NCBI RefSeq assembly: GCF_003515075.1
Contig: NZ_QWLV01000001.1
Coordinates: 743,182 to 807,181 of the forward strand
DNA length: 64,000 nt
Direction of reading: 5' to 3'
Origin: Sphingomonas gilva
GTDB lineage: Bacteria; Pseudomonadota; Alphaproteobacteria; Sphingomonadales; Sphingomonadaceae
Position numbers and translations under genes: made by a program. Positions within the stretch are counted from its first letter, which is position 1, and each line of letters starts with the position of its first letter. Positions 55,812-63,712 of this stretch are shown piece by piece. Below the pieces are notes generated by a model. That model did no database searches and was not told where the DNA came from. It was given only the letters and a program-made list of their open reading frames with translations.

Positions 55812-58511
55812 TCATATCTTCCAGCCGAGCGAGACCAGCACCCGGCGGCCCAGCGCGGAGGCGACGTTGGGATCGAAGCCGCCGATCAGATCGGCGAAGG
55901 GCGGATCGACGTCGAACAGGTTGGATATGTCGATCGCGATCGTCGCGTTCTTCAGCACGCCGCTCGATTCGAACTCGTAGCCCAGGTGCAGGTCGGTCAC
56001 GGTGCTGCCCTTGATCCGCTGCACCGGCTCGACCGACGTGTTGTCATAGGGCGAGGTATAGGCGACCTGCACCGAGGCGTTGAGCTGGTCGAGCGACCAG
56101 CCCAGCGTCCCGCGAAGGTTCAGCCGCTGCGGATAGTCGAGCGTGTCCAGCCGGCTGACGAAACCCGACGTCGGAGAGATCGCGACGTCGTAGTTGAGGA
56201 AATAGGTGCCCGCGACCGCCGCGCGCAGCTGGCCGATGCCGGTGTCGAAGCGATAGCTCAGCGTGCCGTCCAGGCCCGATACCTTGAGCGCGCCCAGATT
56301 GCGGTAGCGCGCGTCGATGATGACCGGGTTCGCCGGCAGCACCCCGTTGCGGACCGGCAGGCGCGCCACCAGCGAATCCAGGAATTCCTGCGAATATTCG
56401 CGGATGATGATCGGCGCGAAGAAGGCTTCCTGCTGCAGCACCGTGTTGACGTTCAGGTAGCGGGCGATCTGACCTTCGTAATCGATGTTGAAATAATTGC
56501 CGCTCGCGCGCAGTCCCGGCAGGCCGGTCGGCGCCAGCTCGAAGCCGAAGGAGTAGGTTTCGGCGGTTTCCGGCTTCAGATCCGGGTTGTTGTCGCTCCA
56601 CCCCAGCACGTCCGACCGCCCGGTCGGCGATTGCGGATCGACGAAGTTGTTCACGTTGAGCGCGGGATTGGGATTGTAGATCTCGCCGAGCGAGGGCGCG
56701 CGGAACGACGTGCCGTAGCTGCCGCGCAGCGAGAGCCCCGCGACCGGCGACCACTCGATGCCGAACTTCGGATTGGTGGTCGGACCGACGTCGCTGTAAT
56801 CCTCGTGCCGGATCGCCGCGTTGAGTGTCAGGCGGTTGAAGAAGGTCGTCGCATTGTCCGCGCCGAACAGCGGCACCAGCACCTCGGCATAGACCGCCTT
56901 GATGTCGCGCGCGCCGGAGGTGACCGAGGTCCTGATCCCGCCCGGCGGCCCGGCGATGCTGCCCGCGACGAGGCTTTCCTCGCGGTAGGTGCCGCCGACC
57001 GCGATCCGCACCGCCCCGCCCGGGAGCATGAACAGCGAACCGTCCACCTTGGCCTCGACGAATTTCTGCTCGGTGTCGCCGGGCGCGTAGAAATAGTTGC
57101 TGAAAATGGAGGCGAGCGTCGCGGGATTGTTGCCGCCGATGCCCGACGCGAAGGGATTGAGCGCGGTCGCCGGATCGGGATCGCTCAGCGCCGCGGTCAA
57201 CGCGGCGGAATTGAGCTGGGGATATTCGGCTTCCGATTTGTCCTTGCCGTACGCGCCCTGCACCGTCGCGCGGAAATCGCCGAGCAGATCGACCTCGACG
57301 CCGCCGAACGCCTGCCACGACCGCGCGCCCCCCTTGTGGACGAACTGCGGTCCGACGCCGGGGACGTAATATTCGATCCGGACGCTTTCGGTCGCCGGAT
57401 CGACGCCGGGCGGCAGCACGAAGAACGGGTTGGAGCTTGGAACGGTGATCGTCTGCGCCGGCGTGGTGTTGGGGGCGCTCAGGTTGAAGCGGCGATCGTA
57501 ATAATAGCCCTCGGCGAAGATCCGCACGCCTTCGGTCGGTTCCCAGTGCGCCGCGCCGAAAAAGCTGATGCGGTCCTGTTCGGGAAGGATGGTGCGGGTG
57601 TTCCACACGTCGCAGGTGTTGCGTGTGTTCGGGACCAGCAGGTCCGCGGTGTCCGGGGTGACGCCGCCCGCCGGAATGGCGTAGCGCACGCCGCCGACCA
57701 GGATGGTGCCGGGATTGCACTGGTTCGGGCGATAATCGCGTCCGCCGAACTCGGTCTGGTCATATCTGAAATAGGGGCGATCGGCGCCCTCGAGCCGGCT
57801 ATGATAGCTGTGCTCGAACGCCAGCATCACGCCTGCGTTCGCCCATTGCTTGCCGACGATCAGGCCTTGCTGATTCTCGTTGTAATCGTCCGCGCCGCCC
57901 AGCCGCGCGCTCACCTCCAGCCCGTCGAAACGGTTGCGCGTGATGATGTTCGCGACGCCGGCGATCGCATCGGAGCCATAGGTGGCCGAAGCGCCGTCGG
58001 CGACGACCTCCAGCCGCTCCACGGCGAGCGTCGGGATGATCGACGGGTCGATGCTGTATCCGGCCGTGCCGGTCGAGGGAGCGCGGTGTCCGTTGACCAG
58101 CGTCAGCGTCGCCTGCGGGCCGATAGAGCGCAGGTTGACCTGGTTGTTGTAGAAGATGTTGGACGATCCGCCCTGCGCGCCGCGGTGCGATTCGTCGACG
58201 CCCAGGCCGGTGATCTGCGGCACCTCCTTCAGCGCGTCGGAGACGGTGAGGGTGCCCGATTCCGTCAGGGATTCGCGGCCGACGGCGATCAGCGGCGAAC
58301 CGACGGGCGCCGCGCCGCGGATCAGGCTGCCGGTGACGATGATGTCCGGTTGCGACGGCGCAGCCGTTTCCTGCGGCGGCGGCACATCCTGCTGGACCGG
58401 CTCCGCGACCGCCTGCGCCGTCGCGGGCGCTGAGGCGATGGCGGCCGACAGAACGGCGACGGCACTCCCGATCAAGAACCGCGATGGCGACGCGAAACGC
58501 TTTCCAGTCAT
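55812..58511 (-). CDS. TonB-dependent outer-membrane receptor
   Basis: An 899-residue receptor. Signal peptide at about 1-33 (ending APATAQA), a Gln/Pro-rich linker, then the TonB-box-like PDIIVTGSLIRGAAPVG, the plug (SDALKEVPQITGLGVDESHR to LEVVADGASATYGSDAIAGV) and a 22-strand barrel with repeated aromatic-rich strands. The family mark near the end is SLRGSYGTSFRAPSLGEIYN. It takes up an unknown ligand using TonB energy; in sphingomonads such receptors often serve aromatic or plant-derived compounds, including SYK-6 lignin products. The C-terminus ends L-G-W-K-I in place of the usual Phe. Confidence 0.93.
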   Translation of the reverse strand: MTGKRFASPSRFLIGSAVAVLSAAIASAPATAQAVAEPVQQDVPPPQETAAPSQPDIIVTGSLIRGAAPVGSPLIAVGRESLTESGTLTVSDALKEVPQITGLGVDESHRGAQGGSSNIFYNNQVNLRSIGPQATLTLVNGHRAPSTGTAGYSIDPSIIPTLAVERLEVVADGASATYGSDAIAGVANIITRNRFDGLEVSARLGGADDYNENQQGLIVGKQWANAGVMLAFEHSYHSRLEGADRPYFRYDQTEFGGRDYRPNQCNPGTILVGGVRYAIPAGGVTPDTADLLVPNTRNTCDVWNTRTILPEQDRISFFGAAHWEPTEGVRIFAEGYYYDRRFNLSAPNTTPAQTITVPSSNPFFVLPPGVDPATESVRIEYYVPGVGPQFVHKGGARSWQAFGGVEVDLLGDFRATVQGAYGKDKSEAEYPQLNSAALTAALSDPDPATALNPFASGIGGNNPATLASIFSNYFYAPGDTEQKFVEAKVDGSLFMLPGGAVRIAVGGTYREESLVAGSIAGPPGGIRTSVTSGARDIKAVYAEVLVPLFGADNATTFFNRLTLNAAIRHEDYSDVGPTTNPKFGIEWSPVAGLSLRGSYGTSFRAPSLGEIYNPNPALNVNNFVDPQSPTGRSDVLGWSDNNPDLKPETAETYSFGFELAPTGLPGLRASGNYFNIDYEGQIARYLNVNTVLQQEAFFAPIIIREYSQEFLDSLVARLPVRNGVLPANPVIIDARYRNLGALKVSGLDGTLSYRFDTGIGQLRAAVAGTYFLNYDVAISPTSGFVSRLDTLDYPQRLNLRGTLGWSLDQLNASVQVAYTSPYDNTSVEPVQRIKGSTVTDLHLGYEFESSGVLKNATIAIDISNLFDVDPPFADLIGGFDPNVASALGRRVLVSLGWKI

Positions 58512-58560
58512 GTCCGTCTCCCCAAACCGACCCGACTCTCTGGCGCGGGTTCGATAGTAA

Positions 58561-58589
58561 GTTATGCTTCAATACTATATAATCGTCAA
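58561..58589 (-). promoter_or_regulatory. candidate promoter for the TonB receptor gene
   Basis: On the minus strand TTGACG (58589-58584) and CATAAC (58566-58561) are 17 bases apart in a markedly AT-rich stretch 50 bases before the receptor ATG. The -10 is weak, so activation or repression is likely. GTATTGAAGCATAAC here loosely resembles the other AT-rich boxes of the region. Confidence 0.4.
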
Positions 58590-58609
58590 TTGTTAAGTGG
58601 GACTGCCTT

Positions 58610-59815
58610 CTAGGCGAGGTGCGCGGTAAGGGCGCGGTCTAGAATCTCGCGGATTTCCGGCGTGTCGCCGTCGCGTGGAATGGGGATATAGGTAAGGCCG
58701 GCGCTCTCGACGACGCGCCGATACCGCGTCTCGCCGGCGCCTTCGGGTTCGATTCCGATGACGATTTCCGCGCCCCAGCGCTTCGCCTCATGGACCTCCC
58801 AGTGGGGCTCCTTGTCGAACAGGAACAGCTGCCGCCGCGCGAGCGCGCGCAGCGGATCGCCGTCGAAATCGCGGGCGTACATCGGGGCGATCGCGCTATA
58901 GCGGTTGGAGACGATCGCCGCGCCCCAGCGCTCGCGCAGATGGCCGTGGAACTGCGGGTCGTTCCCGCTGGTCGCCATGTAGATGCGGACGCGTTCTTCG
59001 GGGTGCGCGGCGACGCCGTCGGCGGCAAGGCCGCGGACCTCCGCCAGGAAATCCTCGACCAGCTGGAGATTCTCGGGCGTGCCGCGCTGCCAGACGGTCT
59101 GATAGGCGGCCATCTGTTCGCGCAGGCTGACCGGCAGCGGCCGCGCCGCCGCGATCAGGTCCATCGCCTCCCGCCAGCGATCCATCTGGGTGTTGAGCCG
59201 GTTCATGATGTCGGCGAAGGCGGCTTCATCGAACCGGCGGCCCAGCTTGCGCTCCAGATGCGCGATCAGGCCGCGAAGCTGGGCGACACGCAGATCGACC
59301 CGGGCGGGGTCGGTCATTTCGCCGCTGCGGCTGCGGTGCCACGCCCACCAGTCGGCCGGCAGGGGATGGCTGAACTGCGATACCCAGCTGAAATCGAGCG
59401 GATAGCATTCGCAGTCGAACGCGCGCGCCCAAAGCTCGGTCACGCGCAGCTGCGCTTCGTCGCGGGTCGTGCCGACGATGATCGCCGGTTTGGGCAGGCC
59501 GCCCCATGGCGCCTCCGCCGGCGCGATCGTCGCGGCGAGGCCCATGCCGAAGTTGGACGGTTCGTAGCCGGCCTCGTCCAGCACCTGGGAGAAATGGGGC
59601 CCCTTGCGTTCCGAAAAGGTGATGACCGAGTTCCAGTAGTTGATGACCAGCGCGGGAATGTCGAAGGCGGTGAAGATCTCCTCGAAATCGTCGGCGTTGC
59701 AGATCGCGAACGGCTCGCCGGCGGCGACGCGCCGGCGTGTCTGCTCAAGCCAGCTGCGCTGGTGCGCGCGGATCGCATCGACGCTCGCCAGGCGACGGGG
59801 CTTTTCGGCCGTCAT
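58610..59815 (-). CDS. 2-hydroxyacyl-CoA dehydratase-like subunit (HgdB/FldB family)
   Basis: A 401-residue member of the family of 2-hydroxyacyl-CoA dehydratase D-components and benzoyl-CoA reductase B/C subunits, as judged from the overall layout: PFAICNADDFEEIFTAFDIP, KPAIIVGTTRDEAQLRVTEL, FDEAAFADIMNRLNTQMDRW and VRIYMATSGNDPQFHG. Canonical members hold a [4Fe-4S] cluster with three Cys and need an ATPase activator. Here there are only three cysteines (39, 135, 137), and the usual Cys positions near SNFGMGLA and GTTRDE look replaced. It is coupled to the second subunit by ATGA. Confidence 0.75.
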   Translation of the reverse strand: MTAEKPRRLASVDAIRAHQRSWLEQTRRRVAAGEPFAICNADDFEEIFTAFDIPALVINYWNSVITFSERKGPHFSQVLDEAGYEPSNFGMGLAATIAPAEAPWGGLPKPAIIVGTTRDEAQLRVTELWARAFDCECYPLDFSWVSQFSHPLPADWWAWHRSRSGEMTDPARVDLRVAQLRGLIAHLERKLGRRFDEAAFADIMNRLNTQMDRWREAMDLIAAARPLPVSLREQMAAYQTVWQRGTPENLQLVEDFLAEVRGLAADGVAAHPEERVRIYMATSGNDPQFHGHLRERWGAAIVSNRYSAIAPMYARDFDGDPLRALARRQLFLFDKEPHWEVHEAKRWGAEIVIGIEPEGAGETRYRRVVESAGLTYIPIPRDGDTPEIREILDRALTAHLA

Positions 59816-60939
59816 CGCGGCAGTCCTTGCAGGAACGCGCCGATCAGGTCGGTCGCCGCGCCGTCGGGCTCGTAGGGCTGGCGGCGCAGGTGCAGGGTCG
59901 GGATGCCGGCGCCGCGGAATGCGGCGACCTGCTCGGGCGTCTCCCAGGCTTGCGTCGAGTCCCGGTCGGCGACGGCGAAGATCGCCGCGTCGACGCGCGC
60001 CGCGCGCGCCCGCGCCAGGTTGGCGTCGATCGTCCGCTGCAGCGGAAAGCGGATCGAACAGGCGGGAAAGTCCTGGAAGCGCGCGGCGATCGCGTCGAGC
60101 GGAGCGACGTCCGCCGGCAGCATTCCGTCGGCCGCGCGAACGCCCCAGCAATGATCCTCCGTGACGATCGTCGCGCCCAGGCGCTCGACCAGCGTGTAGA
60201 GGCCGGTATGATCCTGCGGGCTGCCGCCCAGATAGAGGCGGGGGCCGGGCGGGGGCGGGGCGAGCTCGCCGAGCGCCGCGGCGGCGAGCTCGGCGAACCG
60301 CGCGTGGGGCAGCGCCCAGAAGGCCGCGATCAGCTGGAGCGCGTCGCTTCCCTGGATTTCGGCGCCGCGCAGCGCGGAGATGCGCCCGACCATCGCCCTG
60401 GCCGCATTGCCGTCGACGATCGCCGCGGCCAGGTCGGCATCGGGGATCGCCCGCCCGGCGAAGGCTTCGAGGCGCTCGTGCAACCCAAGAATGGCGGCGC
60501 GGTCATAGGCCCGGCCGGCGGCGTCCGGCGACCACGCCTTGTCCAGATACCATGTCCTCGGCACGCCGATCCCGTGCTCGGCGGCGGCGTCGTTCAGCTC
60601 GCGGTGGATCGCCTGCACCGCGTTGCGATTGTGCGGCACGATCACCGCGTCGACGAAGTCGACCACCCTGTCGATCAGCATGTCGAGCATCGAGGCGACG
60701 AAGGGCGGGCGCTGCGTGACGTCGGGCGGATAGAGCGTGTCGATCAGCCGCTCGGCCGCGCGGGTGCGCATCGCCGGGCGACCGTGGAGCCTCAGCGGAA
60801 ACGCCCCGGCCGCCGCGATCAGCTCGCTCGGCACATTGTCGCACAGAAAGGCGATCACCCGCCCGCCCGCCGCCTTGTGCGCGCGCGCCGCCGCCTCGGG
60901 ATCCGCCGCCGCGGCGCGGAGGAGCGCGAGCGCGCTCAT
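59812..60939 (-). CDS. 2-hydroxyacyl-CoA dehydratase-like subunit (second)
   Basis: A 375-residue paralogue of the preceding subunit, closer to the family pattern: GGRVIAFLCDNVPSELIAAA, FPLRLHGRPAMRTR, VDAVIVPHNRNAVQAIHREL, PDADLAAAIVDGNAARAMVG and TIVTEDHCWGVRAADGMLP. In radical dehydratases the segment after V-x-P normally contains C-D; here it is H-N-R-N (103-106). Cysteines are only 33, 264 and 294; Cys264 matches the third family Cys. Overlaps the MFS gene upstream by four bases. Together with the next subunit and the CoA-transferase it looks like a FldABC-type set without a visible activator. Confidence 0.8.
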   Translation of the reverse strand: MSALALLRAAAADPEAAARAHKAAGGRVIAFLCDNVPSELIAAAGAFPLRLHGRPAMRTRAAERLIDTLYPPDVTQRPPFVASMLDMLIDRVVDFVDAVIVPHNRNAVQAIHRELNDAAAEHGIGVPRTWYLDKAWSPDAAGRAYDRAAILGLHERLEAFAGRAIPDADLAAAIVDGNAARAMVGRISALRGAEIQGSDALQLIAAFWALPHARFAELAAAALGELAPPPPGPRLYLGGSPQDHTGLYTLVERLGATIVTEDHCWGVRAADGMLPADVAPLDAIAARFQDFPACSIRFPLQRTIDANLARARAARVDAAIFAVADRDSTQAWETPEQVAAFRGAGIPTLHLRRQPYEPDGAATDLIGAFLQGLPR

Positions 60940-62324
60940 TCCTCGTTGATCCGGATCGTGCGGCTGGCGAGCCAGAAGAACAGCGCGGCGAACAGGAAGG
61001 TGCAGGGCAGGATGCCGAGCGCGATGCGCAGCCCCGCCGCCGAGGCGTCCACGCAAGCCGCCTCGACCCCCGGCGCCGCCCCAGCGACGGCGTGCCCGCC
61101 GCGGCACAGCGCGCCATAATCGCCGGCGGTGAAGGCGCCGCTCGCGGCGAGATCGCTCATCGCGCCCACCAGCGTTGCGCCGAGGCCCATGCCCACCACC
61201 GTCGCGGCGAGGAAGAACATCGCCGCCGCGGTGGCGCGCATCCGCGACGGGACGATGTTCTGCACGGCCGCGAAATTGGGGCCGTTCTTCAGATCGGTCG
61301 CGACGTTGGCGAGCAGCAGGGCGGCGAGCGCCGGCGCGAACGCGCCCAGCCGGAACGCGAACATGAAGCACAGGAACGACAGCACCGCGCCCGCCGCGGG
61401 CACGAGGACATAGGATCGCCCGCGCGAATCGGCGAAGCGATCGGCGAGATAGCCGCCGATGAAGGTGCCGAGCAGCCCGACCCCGCCGATCGCCCCCATC
61501 ACCGTCCCCGCCTGGGCGAGGTCGAGGTCGTGGTTGCGGATCAGGAACGAGGTGGTGAAGATGCCCGTCCCCTGGATGCCGATGCCGTTGAACGCCGCGG
61601 CGAGGAACACGAAGACGAACGCGCGATTGCGCGCCAGCCAGCCGAGATCGGCGGCGAAATGCGACGGGCGCGGCCGCTCGGGATCGGCCAGCCGCGGCTC
61701 GCGGATCGTCAGCTTGAGAACGACCGCCAGGATCAGCCCCGGCACCGCCGCGGCGATGAAGGCGATGCGCCAGCCGTGGAAATGCGCGATCACGCCGGCG
61801 GTCAGCGGGATGATGATGCCCGAAATCGGCGTCGCCGCCGACAGCACCGCCATGGCGATGCCGCGCTGCCGCACGGAGAATTGATCGGCGACCAGCGAGT
61901 GGCTGATCGGATTGGCCCCGCCTTCGCCGATGCCGACGCCTGCGCGCAGCAGGGCGAGCTGGACGAAGTTGACGGCGAACCCGCACAGCGCGGTCATCGA
62001 CGACCAGAAGGCGACCGCGAGCGCGAGCAGGTTGGGGCGGTTGGCGCGCTCCGCCAGCCGCGCCACGGGCAGCCCGGCGATCGAATAGAACAGGGCGAAG
62101 GCGGGGCCGCTGATCAGGCCCAGCTGCGCGTCGCTCAGCTTCAGGTCGGTCTTGATCGCCTCCTGCAGCAGCGAGACGATGCCCCGGTCCATCGTGTTGC
62201 ACACGCTGACCATGACGAGCACGGCGAGCAGCCAGACCTGATACCGGCTCCATTTCGCGGGCGGCTGCGCCGTCGCGGTTTCGGCGGACGGTGCGTCCGG
62301 GGCCGCCTGATCGGTCGTCGCCAT
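60936..62324 (-). CDS. MFS transporter, spinster-like
   Basis: A 462-residue, 12-helix MFS protein, paralogous to the genes at 47602-48990 and 53685-55103. VWLLAVLVMVSVCNTMDRGI lies in helix 1, GLPVARLAERANRPNLLALA in loop 2-3, GVGIGEGGANPISHSLVADQ in helix 4 and LLGTFIGGYLADRFADSRGR in the centre. The shared late loop contains LCRGG and EAACVDASAAG. It lies between the CoA-transferase and the dehydratase-like genes in unit C, so it probably carries their substrate. Confidence 0.86.
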   Translation of the reverse strand: MATTDQAAPDAPSAETATAQPPAKWSRYQVWLLAVLVMVSVCNTMDRGIVSLLQEAIKTDLKLSDAQLGLISGPAFALFYSIAGLPVARLAERANRPNLLALAVAFWSSMTALCGFAVNFVQLALLRAGVGIGEGGANPISHSLVADQFSVRQRGIAMAVLSAATPISGIIIPLTAGVIAHFHGWRIAFIAAAVPGLILAVVLKLTIREPRLADPERPRPSHFAADLGWLARNRAFVFVFLAAAFNGIGIQGTGIFTTSFLIRNHDLDLAQAGTVMGAIGGVGLLGTFIGGYLADRFADSRGRSYVLVPAAGAVLSFLCFMFAFRLGAFAPALAALLLANVATDLKNGPNFAAVQNIVPSRMRATAAAMFFLAATVVGMGLGATLVGAMSDLAASGAFTAGDYGALCRGGHAVAGAAPGVEAACVDASAAGLRIALGILPCTFLFAALFFWLASRTIRINEE

Positions 62325-62338
62325 ATGCCCGGCCGCCT

Positions 62339-63577
62339 TCAGATCGCCTGCTCCGCGCGGAGCCGCGCGATCGCGTCCTCGCCCAGGCCGAGCATGTCGC
62401 CGTAGATCGCCTGGTTGTCCGCGCCCAGCGGCGCGCCCGCGGCCGCCATCCGCGCCGGCGTCGCCGAAAAGACGATGGGAACGCCCGGGCCGAACACCTC
62501 GGCGGTGCGCCCGTGAACGGGGTGCGCCAGCTCGATCACCTCGCCGCGGGCGAGCACGCGCGGATCGCGGTTGGCCTCGTCGGGCGATCGCACCGGCGCG
62601 GCGGCGATGCCCTCCGCCTCCAGCCGCGCGATCACCTCTTCGCGCCCGCGCGCCCTGGTCCAGCCGCCGACGATCGCGTCGAGCTCGCGATAATGGTGGA
62701 TGCGCGCGACCTGCGTCTCGAAGCGCGGATCATGCTCCAGGTCCACGCGGTCCATCGCGATCGCCAGCCGCTTGAAGTTGCGGTCGCCCGAACAGCAGAT
62801 GACGACATCGCCGTCGCTCGCCGGATAGACACCGAACGGGGTCAGGCGCGGCACCGTTGCGCCGGTGCGCATCGGTATGCCGAGCTCCTCGAGCAGCTTG
62901 AACGGCTCGGACGCCTGCAGCGCGCTCAGCGCGCCCAGCATCGACACGTCGATATGCTGCCCTTCGCCCGTGCGGGCATGGTGGAAGAGCGCGGAGACGA
63001 TGCCGATCACCGCGAACAACGGCGTGTTCAGATCGGCGAACGGCACGCCGATGCGGACCGGCGCATCGCCTTCGTCGCCGCTGGTCAGCATGATCCCGCT
63101 CATCGCCTGGATGATGCCGTCCATCGCCTTGCCGCCGCCGGGCGCGCCCTCCTGGCCGAACCCGCTGATCGAGCAATAGACGATGTCCTCGCGCGCGGCG
63201 CGGGCGGCGGTGTAGCCGACGCCCAGGCGCTCGGCGGTGCCGCGCGTGTAATTCTCCACCACCACGTCGAAATGGGGAACCAGGCGGGCGAAGATGCCCT
63301 TCGCCTCCGGATGCTTGAGGTTGAGCGTGATCGAACGCTTGCCGCGATGGCGGATCAGATGGCCGATCGCCACGTCGTCGTCGTGCAGGCGCTTCAGGCT
63401 GGCGCCGTCGCGGCCCAGGAAGGGGGCGTTCTCGCGCCCGTCGCCCTTGGGCTCCTCGATGCGGACGATCTGCGCGCCGAGGCCGCCCAGCAGCAAGGTG
63501 GCGAAGGGGCCGGCCAGCGCGCGCGTCAGATCGAGGATTCGGACCCCCGCCAGGGGTCCCGCCGCGCCTTCAACCAT
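62339..63577 (-). CDS. CaiB/BaiF (class III) CoA-transferase
   Basis: A 412-residue class III CoA-transferase. LDLTRALAGPFATLLLGGLG (15-34), RGKRSITLNL (78-87), YCSISGFGQEG and the catalytic Asp182 in GVPFADLNTP are present. The related FldA transfers CoA to a 2-hydroxyacid ahead of the FldBC dehydratase, and this gene heads the unit with dehydratase-like subunits. The spacer of 135 bases upstream holds AT-rich operator-like sequences and a divergent gene. Confidence 0.9.
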   Translation of the reverse strand: MVEGAAGPLAGVRILDLTRALAGPFATLLLGGLGAQIVRIEEPKGDGRENAPFLGRDGASLKRLHDDDVAIGHLIRHRGKRSITLNLKHPEAKGIFARLVPHFDVVVENYTRGTAERLGVGYTAARAAREDIVYCSISGFGQEGAPGGGKAMDGIIQAMSGIMLTSGDEGDAPVRIGVPFADLNTPLFAVIGIVSALFHHARTGEGQHIDVSMLGALSALQASEPFKLLEELGIPMRTGATVPRLTPFGVYPASDGDVVICCSGDRNFKRLAIAMDRVDLEHDPRFETQVARIHHYRELDAIVGGWTRARGREEVIARLEAEGIAAAPVRSPDEANRDPRVLARGEVIELAHPVHGRTAEVFGPGVPIVFSATPARMAAAGAPLGADNQAIYGDMLGLGEDAIARLRAEQAI

Positions 63578-63650
63578 CGTTCTCCGCCCATCTGTTATTA
63601 AGTTGACCTGAATATTAGCTTGATGTGCGCCGCGCGCAAGGCTATAAATG

Positions 63651-63694
63651 TTTCAAGATATAACCAGTTGTGTTGCCAATCATCACCTTGGCAA
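63651..63694. promoter_or_regulatory. operator candidates between divergent CoA-transferase and dehydratase genes
   Basis: TTGCCAA (63673-63679) and TTGGCAA (63688-63694) form a perfect 7-bp inverted repeat around an 8-base spacer, 19 bases before the rightward start. Next to it TTTCAAGATATAACCA (63651-63666) resembles the box at 55156-55171. Confidence 0.5.
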
Positions 63695-63712
63695 ACTATG
63701 ACGGGAGAGCCG

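Noticed and set aside
55692..58433. A 913-codon plus-strand frame opposite the TonB receptor
   Set aside because: The minus-strand TonB receptor has clear signal peptide, plug and barrel; the opposite frame is Arg/Asp/Val-rich with no motif and no ribosome site.
59812..62253. An 813-codon minus-strand frame suggesting an MFS-dehydratase fusion
   Set aside because: The MFS gene is in another frame (60936-62324); the dehydratase-like subunit starts at 60939 with a four-base overlap, so there is no fusion.
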